A stretch of DNA of 64,000 nt from assembly GCF_018991925.1 (NCBI RefSeq), contig NW_024727857.1:448501-512500 (forward strand). Reading direction: 5' to 3'. The translations under genes and the position numbers were made by a program. The notes under the pieces were generated by a model. The model saw only the letters and a program-made list of their open reading frames with translations, was not told where the DNA came from and made no database searches. This DNA comes from Homarus americanus. Lineage: Eukaryota > Arthropoda > Malacostraca > Decapoda > Nephropidae. Positions within the stretch are counted from its first letter, which is position 1. Every line of letters starts with the position of its first letter. Positions 21,277 through 33,080 of this stretch are shown here, in pieces.

Positions 21277-21750
21277 AACAGGAAAATGAAATATAATATC
21301 CTATTCTACTTCCTCAAGTTAAGTCTTCTTCCTCCATCCAGGACTCTTGTAGCTATGTAATCAAGCCAGAGAGGACATTTTACTCTGCAGGAAAGAAAGA
21401 TCAAACCAGCAAAGGAATCAGAACAAACTAACCTACTCCTACTAACCAAGAGATGCTTTCCTCTCTCTCTCTCTCTCTTTCCTGGAGCAGAACTGAGCCG
21501 GGTAATCAAGACAGAGACAACAGGAGACTCCCGACTGCGGAATGCCTGAAACATCTCGACAAAACATCGTCATGGCAGAGCACCAATCTCGGATAACCCC
21601 GCCAAGAGCTTGTCTCTCCCGAGGGAACATATCTATTGTCAAATTAAAGCACAGACCCCCTTCTTTCCTTCCACCCACTCACTGAAAGCTTTTCTTAAAT
21701 GCAGCATGTGCAATATACCAATGAGCTTCTGAGGATATTTTTAACATGCT
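21277..21750. other. Non-repetitive segment with overlapping minus frames
   Basis: Apart from a short (CT)n (21459-21478), the segment is mixed-composition. Two minus frames (21306-21554, 21442-21678) include Cys-rich non-repetitive parts but no motif I recognise, and both cross the (CT)n. I do not call a gene. Confidence 0.35.
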
Positions 21751-21761
21751 TTTTACCGGAC

Positions 21762-22757
<996 letters not shown>

Positions 22758-23015
22758 TTTGGTATAAAGACCATTGTTTATATTGGAGTTAAGACCATTG
22801 TTTGTATTGGAGTTAAGACCATTGTTTGTATTGGAGTTAAGACCTTGTTTATATTGGAGTTAAGACCTTGTTTGTATTGGAGTTAAGACCTTGTTTATAT
22901 TGGAGTTAAGACCATTGTTTATATTGGAGTTAAGACCTTGTTTATATTGGAGTTAAGACCATTGTTTGTATTGGAGTTAAGACCTTGTTTGTATTGGAGT
23001 TAAGACCTATTTTAT
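22758..23015. repeat. 22/24-bp minisatellite (TATTGGAGTTAAGACCATTG)
   Basis: About eleven units of TTGGAGTTAAGACC followed by ATTGTTTGTA or TTGTTTATA. The 2-bp AT indel gives 24- and 22-bp forms mixed along the array. Decayed units continue to about 23110. Confidence 0.92.
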
Positions 23016-23371
23016 CAAGCTTGTTTGTGTAGAAGTTAAGATCTTGTGTCTGTAGACGTTAAAGGCCTGTTTCTCCAAACTTAAGAATTTATTTGAAAGT
23101 TAAGAGCCTTTTGGAGTTAGAGGCACATGTTTCCCTTGTATCTAAAAGAAACTTGTGTGTGCAGGTAGTTATGACTTTGGCTGTGTGAAATAGTTTGCCT
23201 CGGGTCATCGTACACCGGGTTTAATGTTTGGGTCTTTTTTTTTCATAATTACAAAGTTCACTCGGGTAAAATAGTTTAGCTGTCATCGTTTCTGTCAGGC
23301 GGATAACTTGAACTATGTCTCTTCAATATGCCAGGTCTTAAAGTTCGTTGATTAAGTGAATATTGTATGGA

Positions 23372-23456
23372 GAAAGGGGGGGGGGGGGAGTTAGGGGGAG
23401 TTAGAGAGGGGGGTGAGTTAGAGAGGGGGAGTGAGTTAGAGAAGGGAAGGGATAAG
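23372..23456. repeat. G-run and GAGTTAGAGAGGGG repeat
   Basis: A G homopolymer of about 14 is followed by four units of GAGTTAGAGAGGGGG. The minus frame (23276-23467) is an artefact. Confidence 0.85.
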
Positions 23457-23537
23457 AAAGAGACCAAATTAGGTGCACAATGAAGTAGAATCTCTCTTAA
23501 ACGTACCTATGGCACTTAACCTATGCTAGGAAGCCAT

Positions 23538-23562
23538 TAACCTAACCTAACCTAACCTCACC
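23538..23562. repeat. Short (CCTAA)n telomere-like run
   Basis: Four CCTAA units, the last decayed to CCTCA. Confidence 0.85.
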
Positions 23563-24450
23563 TTAACATGCTGACTTAAAATGCGGTGAAATCAACTTCC
23601 GGGTCTTTCTTAAGAATTTAGTTTCTGCTCCACCCTACTCCCAGCTTCATCCAACTTGTCTCAGTTTACTGATGCGAAGGTAAACATCCACTCCAACGAC
23701 GAGGACCTTGGGCGTACTTGAGGTGCTGAGGTGGGCGTGAGTGGATCTTTCTGAAGCTGACAGAAAGACGCGAAGTGTGAAATTCTTTACTCAGTTGCAC
23801 GATACTGTACTCATCTTGTGGAGAAAGTGTCCTGGCAACTATATTAACACACGGTCGAGGATGTGTACAATTCCATCCTGTAATTTATGTTGCTTGAAAT
23901 ATATGTCAAATTTATACCCGTCACTGCTGGAGTTTCACAGATCATATTTACTTGCCAGAACTTTTCCAGCGGTTTGATAGCGTTAAAACAAGCGATGTAT
24001 TATCTCGTACGCTGTTGACAGGTGTGGGTCATGAGGCAGTGTGTAGGCTGTCCTCACACGTCAGGTGGTGATGACAACACCTGAAACAGACGCAACAAAC
24101 AAGATGGATTATTACAAAACCTGTAAAAATAGTATATCTGACCTTTAGAAGTTGAGCCACCAACATGTTTTTCATCTTCTAAATAATAATAAAAATTTAA
24201 AAAAGTTTGTCAATAACTTTCGCCGTTTATAAGATTTACCTGATCAAAATTCTCGCAAGAAGTTTGATGAAAGACTAAAGGAGGAAGAGGAGTAAAAACC
24301 CAGGGATGATCACCATAATAATGTAGACCAAGATGACTGATCAGACGAGGCCGAACTCCGATGATCTGAGTTACGGAAACCTTTACCTGGTGAATTTTGG
24401 AAGGCTGGGCTATCCACACCCCTAGCAGGAAGGACCCTCCCTCCCTCCTT
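23563..24450. other. Unique stretch with weak exon-like segments
   Basis: A segment at 23622-23679 lies between TTTAG and GTAAAC and is open in two frames. The + frame 23741-23977 (78 codons) is not low-complexity but shows no motif I can defend. No gene is called. Confidence 0.35.
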
Positions 24451-24454
24451 CAGT

Positions 24455-24498
24455 ACACACACACACACACACACACATACACACACACACACACACAA
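24455..24498. repeat. (AC)n microsatellite
   Basis: 44 bp AC with one ATAC interruption. Confidence 0.95.
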
Positions 24499-24949
24499 CA
24501 TGAACGTAAAAACTTCACATTATTCTCTTACGAAACGATTTATTTATTTACTTTTATGTTTTTAATGCCAAGTAAAATTACCTGGAGGTTAAAATACCAC
24601 AGCAATTTTCCTACAATCCTCTGCAATTGCACGAGACATAATAATTATTCCGACCAGTAAACAAGAATTATTACATAGTGTATAATGTTGTCACGAAACA
24701 TATCTGAATTTATATTATTAAAAAAAATGACAACAACAGTTAAAGTTTTCGTGGTGGGGGGGGGGAGGAGTTGTACCATGAATGATTTCAGTTGTTATTG
24801 TGTCATGTTGGTTTTTATACACGTACAGCTCACTACAGAGGAGGAGGGGGAGGGCGACGCAGAGAGGTGGTGACGTATGTGATTTAATTAATTCTCTCTT
24901 TAATTAGAATTGAGGAACAAATGAGGGGTGAAGATAGTTTTTTTTTCTT

Positions 24950-24950
<1 letters not shown>

Positions 24951-24992
<42 letters not shown>
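24951..24992. repeat. (AAT)n microsatellite
   Basis: About 14 AAT units. Confidence 0.95.
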
Positions 24993-24993
<1 letters not shown>

Positions 24994-25499
24994 CTACCTG
25001 TAAGGGAGCCAAATACACACACAGACGTAAATGTTTACCGAGTAGCTGAACCAATGCGCTTCAATAATTCCTTTTAGGGGTGATGTTTACATATTGGCCT
25101 CCATACCTGACAGGGACGCGACGGTTCCATCCCACCATAGTTGAGAACGAACTGTTTTTTGTTTTGTTTTTAAGTCTCCCATAATATTCAATAGTCATAT
25201 CTCTATTTACTTACAAGTTTTCTTTTGTATTTAAACATCGTATTTAAATCCTTCGTTTACACATAAGTTATGCCTCCGCCATCACACCTCCAAGAGAACC
25301 CGAGTGAAATTTCTTCCCATTTTTCTTAAGTATTGACGAGTTCAAGAGGGTGTGGAGGGGGAACTATGTCAAGAATGTTGTCAGGGCAGACGATATTACC
25401 AGAGCACCTCGTACTCTCTGTATTGCCCGCTCTCGTGAGGGACGCCCAAGGTAGGGAAGGCTTACTGCACTACATCAACACGTTCTGATATCAGGTAAA

Positions 25500-25895
25500 T
25501 ATTGTTGCATTTTGGAAACTATATTGCAAGAAAATGGCTTTCCACTGCAAGACGAAGATGCACTGAAATACGTAAAATATATGTATTACACCAAACACCT
25601 TGTATACCTTCCTGTATTTTGGCTGTGTAATGATAACATGTTGCATATTCCCCCCAAAAACATATTTCCTAGTTAGGGGAAGATGAGACAATATTTTCAA
25701 TACGTTATGTAAAGAAGATCAGCCATTTTATTCATGTTGCAATATTTTTGGGTGTGCAATGATAGACCGCCTTGCAAAACACCTAAATTATTCCCCCGTA
25801 GGTAGAAGATGAGAAGACTCGTTGTGATACGTTACAGGAGACAGCTCAGGCGTCTTATGAATCTTGCAACATTTTGGATTTGCAACTTAAAGTGG
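25500..25895. repeat. Degenerate tandem repeat of about 125 bp
   Basis: The marker TTGCA...ATTTTTGGGTGTGCAATGAT occurs in variant form at about 25507, 25616, 25745 and 25871. Copies also share downstream CCCC..TAGGGGAAGATGAGA or CCCCCGTAGGTAGAAGATGAG and a TACGTTA segment. Spacings are about 109, 128 and 125 bp. It looks like the remains of a satellite array or an internally repeated transposon. Confidence 0.55.
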
Positions 25896-26024
25896 CCAGC
25901 AAAGTGCCTGGGTGAGGGAGAATATCTTAAGAAACGTAAAGTGCAGGCGGTGGGTGGGGTAGTGGAGAGAAATTTAGTTAATAAGACGAAAGTGTGAAGG
26001 AAAATAAAACCAACGATGGATAAA

Positions 26025-26071
26025 ATTATTATTATTATTACTATTATTATTATCATTATTATTATTATTAG
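26025..26071. repeat. Imperfect (ATT)n microsatellite
   Basis: ATT units with C interruptions. Confidence 0.9.
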
Positions 26072-26469
26072 TTCTAGCGGTGATTATCATTAATATATAT
26101 TACTATTATTGCTCTTGCATTTAATATCAATATATGCATTTTATCTATCATTAATATCACTTATAAATTATCATATTTTAGTAATTTCATATTCTCGTTC
26201 GTACTATATTTTTAACTTTAATTATTTCACTAATATTTTTAATCTACTCTGAATAAAATAACTCCAACACCCGCAGCTCTCGCCATCAAGAGCAGCATGT
26301 GTCAGGGTCACTCTATTGGGATGAAATATTTTATGCAAACAAAAGTCCCCACAAAGCCTCTACCGTATTCATCCAGCCGGGTGTTTTAAAGCCGGGTTGG
26401 CAGTGTGGCATCTCGGCTTTATGGCACGCTCACATAGGTTTAAATATGCACATACCGTACATGTTATCA

Positions 26470-26470
<1 letters not shown>
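26072..26470. other. Unique AT-rich stretch
   Basis: Nothing recognisable apart from AT-rich sequence and a short mixed segment at 26280-26460. Confidence 0.35.

Positions 26471-26471
<1 letters not shown>

Positions 26472-26505
<34 letters not shown>
26472..26505. repeat. (AC)n microsatellite
   Basis: 34 bp AC. Confidence 0.95.
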
Positions 26506-26507
<2 letters not shown>

Positions 26508-27184
26508 ATTTAGCATAACTATTCTCATTAATACAAAGGCTCGCTGATCAATGTAAGTAAAATAGTGTAATTAATTAAACGTACATTTTGCCGAGAGAAT
26601 CAAGGCATAACTCTCTCTCATTTATTGCTGCACTGATTGCCTATTTCCTGATCTGACTGGGGGATGTTTTTAGCGTGTGAGTGATTAATATTCTGCAACA
26701 GTTAGAGAGTTAGTGAAGTGATGTTATCCCTAAGTGAGTGAATGACTGAGTGTCTTTCTCCGTCAGTAAAAGAACGACTGAAGGAAACACACATAGGGCT
26801 TCTGACGCAACTAAACAAAGGATAAACTTCATGAGGGGGAAACAGATCCTAGTCTATATAGGATCTAGTTGTTATAGGTCCTGGATATCCTATAAGTCTT
26901 TGGTAGTATATCTTGAGGGGATATATGTTCAGTGGATTATAGGCCCTGACTGTGTATAATAGAACCTGGGGATATTGAAGTTCCCGATTATAGCTCCTGT
27001 AATTCACGATTCATCATCACTATTAACCATATTTTCTCACTAAGGAAAGGTAATAAAAATATCACCCAATTACCTGGTCAGTGTTCTAATTTGAGGAAGC
27101 TTACCTGAGCATTTCCATAATGAATATTCAACACCTGGTTATTTCTGCTTGCTCATCATGATACTTCTGGGCGTGACTTTGGTT
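26506..27184. other. Unique stretch with degenerate ATAGG(T/C)CCTG motifs
   Basis: ATAGGATCT, ATAGGTCCTGG, ATAGGCCCTGA and ATAGAACCTGG occur between 26858 and 26970, a possible decayed minisatellite. A minus donor-like CAGGTAAGC is at 27103-27111 without a convincing acceptor. No gene is called. Confidence 0.35.
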
Positions 27185-27400
27185 ACGTTTGGTTAGATTT
27201 AGTTAGGTTAGGTTAAATATAGGTAAAGCTAAGTTAGATCAAGGTTAAGCTACCTCTGGTTAGGTTAAATATAGGTAAAGCTACGTTAGATCAAGGTTAA
27301 GTTACCTCTGGTTAGGTTAGGTTAAATATAGGTAAAGCTACGTTAGATCAAGGTTAAGTTACCTCTGGTTAGGTTAGGTTAGGTTAAGTGAGATTGGGAT
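27185..27400. repeat. 57-bp tandem repeat with embedded TTAGG motifs
   Basis: Three units of about 53-63 bp contain GGTTAAATATAGGTAAAGCT, then GTTAGATCAAGGTTAAG and TACCTCTGGTTAGG. Unit ends vary in the number of GGTTA pentamers, two to four, and the right end is (GGTTA)n. Confidence 0.88.
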
Positions 27401-27687
27401 AGATTAGGTTGACTTCTGTCGTTGAGTTTGTTTATAAGCTTTCATCAGCCATAGTTATAAGGGGAATTATGTCTTAGAAACCTCTCAACATTTGGGATGG
27501 AATAATTTTTTCTTCATATTTCTGAATCACTGTAAGACTTGGCCTAGAGAGAATAAAGATGATGTAATGAAGGAGGCGTGAGGTCTATGAGAGAAGCATG
27601 AAGGGGAGAGAGGGAGGAAATAATTAATTGTACATTGGGAAGGAGAATGTCGACACAGGTAAAGGTCAGAGTTCAGGTGAGAGGGGA

Positions 27688-27748
27688 GGGTGGTGGTGGT
27701 GGTGGTGGTGGTGGTGGTGGTGGTGGTGGTGGTGGTGGTGGTGGTGGG
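27688..27748. repeat. (GGT)n microsatellite
   Basis: About 20 uninterrupted GGT/TGG units. Frames read poly-Trp or poly-Thr/Pro and are artefacts. Confidence 0.97.
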
Positions 27749-28212
27749 GGACGGAGGGTGGGAGGATGGTGGTGAGAAATGATGGAATGTCACAGAGGCG
27801 AAACATTATTAGAACACCACTGACCTATTTTGTCTTCTTATTTGTTAAGCATTAGTACACCTATGGATGCTGGCTCTGGCTGATTCATATACCTTCTTAT
27901 TGGTCATTATTGGATGCATACAGTCATTCCCATGCCCAAGTAAAATTTTTATTATATAGGCCGAAATACTTGTGTCCGAAAGTGCGTCTTTTAGCATGTA
28001 TTGGCAAGGGCAGCCCAGAACCTTCAGGAACTCCGCCGAGTGGGTCCCATAGGCCACCCTTCTTGGCCAATCTCCTTAGGTGTGACGGCAGCTGAGGGTC
28101 TTCAGGACTCCGCCGAGAGGGCCAGAACAACTACCCGTCCAGAAATGATCCCTGGCCTCACTTCCCGTTCGACTTGCTGAGCCTTGTGTAAATTTGTATG
28201 ACAATATTGCCG
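27749..28212. other. Unique segment with a short direct duplication
   Basis: CCTTCAGGAACTCCGCCGAG (about 28021) and TCTTCAGGACTCCGCCGAGA (about 28099) form a diverged direct repeat 78 bp apart. Two minus frames (27845-28057 and 27924-28130) are non-repetitive and longer than most here, but neither matches a family I know. A decayed mobile-element fragment is possible. Confidence 0.4.
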
Positions 28213-28214
28213 AA

Positions 28215-28286
28215 TATCTATCGATCTATCTATATCTATCGGTCTATATCCATCTATCTATATCTATATCCATCTATCTATATCTA

Positions 28287-28337
<51 letters not shown>

Positions 28338-28398
28338 ATCCTTCTATCTCTATCTATCTATATCCATCTATCTATCTATCGATCTATCTATCTATCTG
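28215..28398. repeat. (ATCT)n compound microsatellite, about 184 bp
   Basis: ATCT tetramers with embedded ATATCT and ATCC variants. Confidence 0.95.
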
Positions 28399-28540
28399 TG
28401 TGTGTCGTCTTTGTCTATTTTCTTTAACTTGAGTGTCTTGAAGGATGAGTCAGAAGCTGGAGGGAGGTGCAAAAGTGATTACTTTAAGTGTTCGCTCCAT
28501 TGTGGTGAGGAAGACAGTGATGGTTCCTCCTTTTGAGAGA

Positions 28541-28652
<112 letters not shown>

Positions 28653-28669
28653 CATATATATAGCGTACA

Positions 28670-28806
28670 GACATACATTACATTACATACATTACATTAC
28701 ATTACATACATTACATTACATTACATTACATTGCATACATACATACATACATACATACATACATACATACATACATACATACATACATACATACATACAT
28801 ACATAC
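28670..28806. repeat. (ACAT)n / CATTA compound repeat
   Basis: First CATTACATTACATAC mixed units (28670-28730), then pure (ACAT)n to 28806. Confidence 0.95.
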
Positions 28807-28927
28807 AAATACGGAAATGAGTCCATTAAGTAATGCTCGCGTGTGGGGTGAAGGTAATACTACGGAGGTCATCATGAATCACTCGGGTTTTACACAAATG
28901 TAGAATAAGGTTTTACCCTTATGGTGG

Positions 28928-29018
28928 CCGAGTACCTCGGCCGAGTACCTAGGCCGAGTACCTGGGCCGAGTACCTAGGCCGAGTACCTAGGCTGAGTAC
29001 CTAGGCTGAGTACCTAGC
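28928..29018. repeat. 13-bp minisatellite (GCCGAGTACCTAG)
   Basis: Seven units of GCCGAGTACCTAG. The last two carry GCTGAG. Confidence 0.93.
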
Positions 29019-29039
29019 ATGTTGAGGCTTATACGTAGG

Positions 29040-29044
<5 letters not shown>

Positions 29045-29075
<31 letters not shown>
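29045..29075. repeat. (AG)n microsatellite
   Basis: 31 bp AG. Confidence 0.95.
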
Positions 29076-29077
<2 letters not shown>

Positions 29078-29318
29078 AACGACAAAGAAATACATAGACC
29101 AAGAGAGATAATTATAGGTCAGAGCATTAAGTGATAAAGATAGAGTTAACAGTGGCGTGATAACCGGCAGTTTCCTCGTAAATTACCTATAATTATGTAG
29201 AGTCTGTGAGGAGAAACATATATAATGGGTCTATGGGGGGAGGGGGGGGGTGTTAGGCCGGAGGTAAGAAGTGAATTTGAGAGAGAAGAGAAGTCTCCTT
29301 GCATTAAAGTCAAGGGTT

Positions 29319-29319
<1 letters not shown>

Positions 29320-29374
<55 letters not shown>

Positions 29375-29382
29375 GCGCGCGC

Positions 29383-29436
<54 letters not shown>
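29320..29436. repeat. (AC)n with central (CG)n, about 117 bp
   Basis: (AC)n is interrupted in the middle by ACGCGCGCGCGCACACGC (about 29371-29389). The whole tract is alternating purine-pyrimidine. Confidence 0.96.
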
Positions 29437-29438
<2 letters not shown>

Positions 29439-29597
29439 AAGAAAGAGACAAACAGACAGATAAATACAATATATAAGACTAATCTGTATCATAACACTCA
29501 CCTGACACAAAGGTAAATTAAGTTTTTCAGGTGTTTTGGGGACCTGTTGTCATAGAGCGTCTTTAAGATTTGTAAAATAACACAACAAGCATTAATG

Positions 29598-29897
29598 TAC
29601 ACGGGGGGGAGTTGCTGTACACGGGAGGGAGTTACTGTACACGGGAGGGAGTTACTGTACACGGGAGGGAGTTACTGTACACGGGAGGGAGTTACTGTAC
29701 ACGGGGGGAGTTATTGCACACGGAGGAGTTATCAAATACTGGGAGTTGTTGTACACGGAGGAGTTACTGTACACCGGGAGTTACTGCACACGGAGGGAGT
29801 ATACACGGGAGGGAGTTACTGTACACGGGAGGGAGTTATTGTACACGGGAGGGAGTTATTGTACACGGGAGGGAGTTACTGTACACGGGAGGGAGTG
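29598..29897. repeat. 20-bp minisatellite (TACTGTACACGGGAGGGAGT)
   Basis: About fourteen units, near-identical at both ends and diverged in the middle (29705-29800, with GGAGGAGTTATC and TACTGGGAGT variants). The + frames reading GGSYCTREGV or RELLYTGGS are repeat translations. Confidence 0.95.
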
Positions 29898-30006
29898 TTA
29901 TAGAACTACAACAACTGTATTATGAAGTGTTTAGTATTTTACAAGAATGTTTTAATGAACTAACTGTAGAAAAAAATATTCTAACACTGATTTATTTCTT
30001 TTACAG

Positions 30007-30030
30007 GCTAGAACTTCAGAAGCGACCGTG
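30007..30030 (+). CDS. Candidate 24-nt internal microexon
   Basis: A 24-nt segment starting GCTAGAACTTC and ending GCGACCGTG is bounded by a textbook acceptor and donor. Upstream is a branch-site-like CTAAC (29981-29985), a T-rich tract and TTTTACAG (29999-30006). Downstream is GTAAGTAC (30031-30038). Two frames are open (ARTSEATV, or LELQKRP with one carried base) and one has a stop. The length is divisible by three, so skipping would keep frame. Neither host gene nor flanking exons are visible in this window. All four splice signals being strong and correctly spaced makes this better than the other exon-like segments here, but it is unproven. Confidence 0.35.
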
Positions 30031-30249
30031 GTAAGTACAAAGGCCCGAATGTTTGAAACTTCATCATATTATGTATCCGTTATGCTCGGTAACGTTACTG
30101 TAGGATCAACTATAAATTATTTGCGGGTGAATTTCGGTACAACACCTATGCATAAGTTTTAGGCAAAGAAAGATACTACAGTATATCTTTCTGTTCCAGT
30201 ACAAATGCAAAGTTTTCCTTTTTGTGTTAAGGCTGAGTAGATATGTGTT

Positions 30250-30400
30250 TCTGAGAGAGGGATTTACTGTACACAGAAGGAAGTTACTGTAATAATGGGG
30301 GGGAATTTACCATCCATGAAGGGAGTTATCGTACATGGGAGCGATTTTTGTACACGGGAGGTAGGGGGGCTAACTGTACACGGGAGGGAGCTACTGTATA
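30250..30400. repeat. Dispersed relatives of the 20-bp minisatellite
   Basis: Units such as TTACTGTACACAGAAGGAAG, GTACACGGGAGG and CTGTACACGGGAGGGAGC reappear about 350 bp right of the main array, beyond the candidate microexon. They show that the array was split or duplicated. Confidence 0.8.
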
Positions 30401-30844
30401 CGGGACAAAGGCAACCCCCACCCCCCTGGAGCTTCACGGTTGCACACGAAAGCACCAGAAGCCATACCTGAAGCCCTTTATAATCAAGAACGCTAAATTC
30501 ACTTTCATCTTGACCAAAATATGTATATCAACGTCGCTTTACACACTAAGACTACTGTATCTTACAAAACCAACTTGAAAAGATAACATCAAAGGCTGGT
30601 AAAAAAAAAAGAAGAAGAAAATTGACCTGTATTGGAGTTTTGGTGTTAAGGCGGTCAAGTGTTCTCAAGAGGGTTGGTAGGGTGACCTGTCCACCATAAC
30701 AGGATTAGATTTCTTTTAATTAGTGTTGGCAATCGGGGAGAAAAAATTAAAATACGATAACAAAGTCTTTCAGTCTCGCTGCGGGTTGTATAGGGCGACA
30801 CGAGGACAGATGGTATGTCTCTTGTGTAACCTATAGCGCTAGGT

Positions 30845-31015
30845 GAGAGCCAGCTGGCGGTCCTCTGGTGAGATAATGAGGTCCAGGAGGTCCAGTTGGT
30901 GGTCTAGCTGTGAGGTAATGAGGTTCAAGTAAGGGCCAGCTGGCGATCTAGCAATAAGGTAAAGAAATCTGGAAGAATACCAGCTGACGCTCCATCTGTG
31001 AGATAATGAGGGGTT
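30845..31015. repeat. Degenerate repeat of about 43 bp, four copies
   Basis: CCAGCTGGCGGTC or CCAGTTGGTGGTCTAG occurs at 30850, 30892, 30935 and 30979, each followed by GTGAGATAATGAGG-like sequence. Confidence 0.75.
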
Positions 31016-31745
31016 GGTCGCCATTATAAAATTTCTACCATAAAGTATGAGTGTCAGGAACAAAACGGCAATAATATTTAAAGAAAAAGTTAAAGGTTAG
31101 TGAAGATAACAGAATATAAACAGCTCAAATTACAAAGGAAATAACCATTGATGTTCTCGCTCGTCCTCCCGAGTCTTGTTCCCTCGTATTGAGACTTAAT
31201 AATCTTCTCAGTGTGATAACCAAGAGTATCAACCTGCTGTGGTACCTAAGAGAAGAACTCACCTGCTTAACAAATTATAAAGGTAGTGAGAGAAATTTTC
31301 AGGTATAATAGTTTTTTAAGAGTGATGTTGTTTCTTGAGGTTCTCAGATTATTTTTTTAACTTTCTATAATGAAGATCAAATGGCGAGGAGCAACCGGGT
31401 CCTGCGGGGGTTAAAAGACAAGCGGTTCCTTTTGTCTTGCACGAGTGGAAGGACAAAAGATCTTTCCTTGTGGATCAGAGAGCCTTATCGACCGTCGCTG
31501 ACAACTTATATAAAAACAAAGTGACGAGCGACATCCGGGGTCCTCCACTGATCGCTATGACTTCCTGAACGGTGGTGTTCTGGCTCTTAATGAAAGACGA
31601 GTTGGATAAAGGCGCTATTGAGCAGATGTGTCGAGCGTCTAAAACGTTTTTCTATCGTCTTGTATAAACATGAGCTTCAACGGACAGTATATTTAAGAAC
31701 CGTTTATTACGTCAGAGTTTCTTAAGATTTGTGAAGTTAATATAG
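31016..31745. other. Unique segment
   Basis: A mixed-composition region at 31380-31680 has a TATA-like ACTTATATAAAAAC near 31502 and an inverted pair CTTTTGTC/GACAAAAG (about 31430-31460). No open frame or splice structure supports a gene. Confidence 0.35.
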
Positions 31746-31756
31746 TCTTAAGTGTA

Positions 31757-31840
31757 TGAGGGGCAGGGGAGGTAGAAGGAGGGGCAAGAGGGAGAGGAGG
31801 AGGAAGGGAGGAGGAGGAAGAGAGAAGGGGGGGAGTAGAG
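31757..31840. repeat. Purine-rich GGA tract
   Basis: GAGGGGCAGGGGAGG and GAGGAGGAAG units. Confidence 0.8.
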
Positions 31841-31912
31841 GAGATGAATATATAGGCCAGAAAGGTTTCTTATGGAGAAGATAATGTGATTAATGGAATG
31901 TATTTAGGTGAA

Positions 31913-32058
<146 letters not shown>

Positions 32059-32617
32059 TAAACGAACTTAGTGTCTTGGAAGAAGGTGAACATTAATACA
32101 AATAAATCACTTCTAAGCCTAAAAATGAATCTCTTAAAATATCAATATTACCCTTCAAGATTTTTTTACCTTCACGAATAACAAGAAAAGGGAAATACAC
32201 ATATACATATTAATTCCACTTATATAAAAAACAAATAACCGGAAAAGAATTATTACACCCCACAGAAAGGTCTCAGCGTCATGCCAAGTTATTTATGTGT
32301 TTCTATTAAAGAAATTCCCTGTACATTTCAGTGTCGTGGATACAGCTGTAACCCGTCTAGGGAATTTCCCCCGTGGAGAAAATGTTATTCAGATCAGAGG
32401 AGGAAAAAAGTGGGAGTAAAAAAGTAATTTTATGATATATAAGAGGAATATAAAACATTAAGTAGATATAAAGTATATTTAATGTCGTGTGACGTAACTC
32501 GTTATGTGATGTAAGGGAGGTTAGTTATGGCTTCTGGGGATAAAGGGAATAATAATGTTGAAAGTTTGTATTAGATATTGAGGAAGATTTTACCCATAGT
32601 TTGAGAGTTCCATATGT

Positions 32618-32755
32618 CTGACGACCTGTTAGGGGCGGGTTGGATACAGTACACTAAATACTTAACAGGCAATACACAAGGAAGCAGTATAGTTATTGGC
32701 ACTACACCCGACAACCATCGCAAAGAAATAATGTTAGGTATCCACTTAACTCACG
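32618..32755 (-). mobile_element. SINE-like element, copy C (3' half)
   Basis: Diverged but collinear with the body of copy B (35360-35592). Shared blocks in order on the + strand are CCTGTTAGGG/CCCGTTAGGG, ACAGTACACTAA/ACAGTATACTAA, ACACAAGGAAGCAGTAT/ACACAAGGAGGCAGCAT and TTAGGTATCCACTTAA/TTAGATACCCATTTAA. The tRNA-like head is missing, so it is 5' truncated. Confidence 0.6.
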
Positions 32756-33029
32756 TACTGCACCAACACACACACAAAAAATCCCGATAACATACAGAAT
32801 AATAATTTATGTTCTTTTATATAATATTATTAAATGTTTTACCTGAATTTCTGTATTGGAAAACAGACGCACGCTAAGCCTTCAATAATATAATTTATAT
32901 CAAGGTTGACACAAGGAAAGGTTAGATTACCAAATTCCTGTACAGTACCTCGCTAGGGCTCAGGTCACCATACCCTTAAGGGATAATTACGTCACTGCAC
33001 CCCTAAGAGGAGAGTCAGGTCCCAAAACA

Positions 33030-33033
<4 letters not shown>

Positions 33034-33079
<46 letters not shown>
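33034..33079. repeat. (GT)n microsatellite
   Basis: 46 bp GT. Confidence 0.96.

Positions 33080-33080
<1 letters not shown>

Noticed and set aside
21306..21678. Cys-rich minus frames as a secreted peptide gene
   Set aside because: Both cross a (CT)n tract, lack a signal peptide and have no splice support.
23741..23977. 78-codon + frame that seemed faintly like a membrane transporter N-terminus
   Set aside because: The resemblance is to a few hydrophobic and aromatic residues only. There are no conserved motifs or neighbouring exons.
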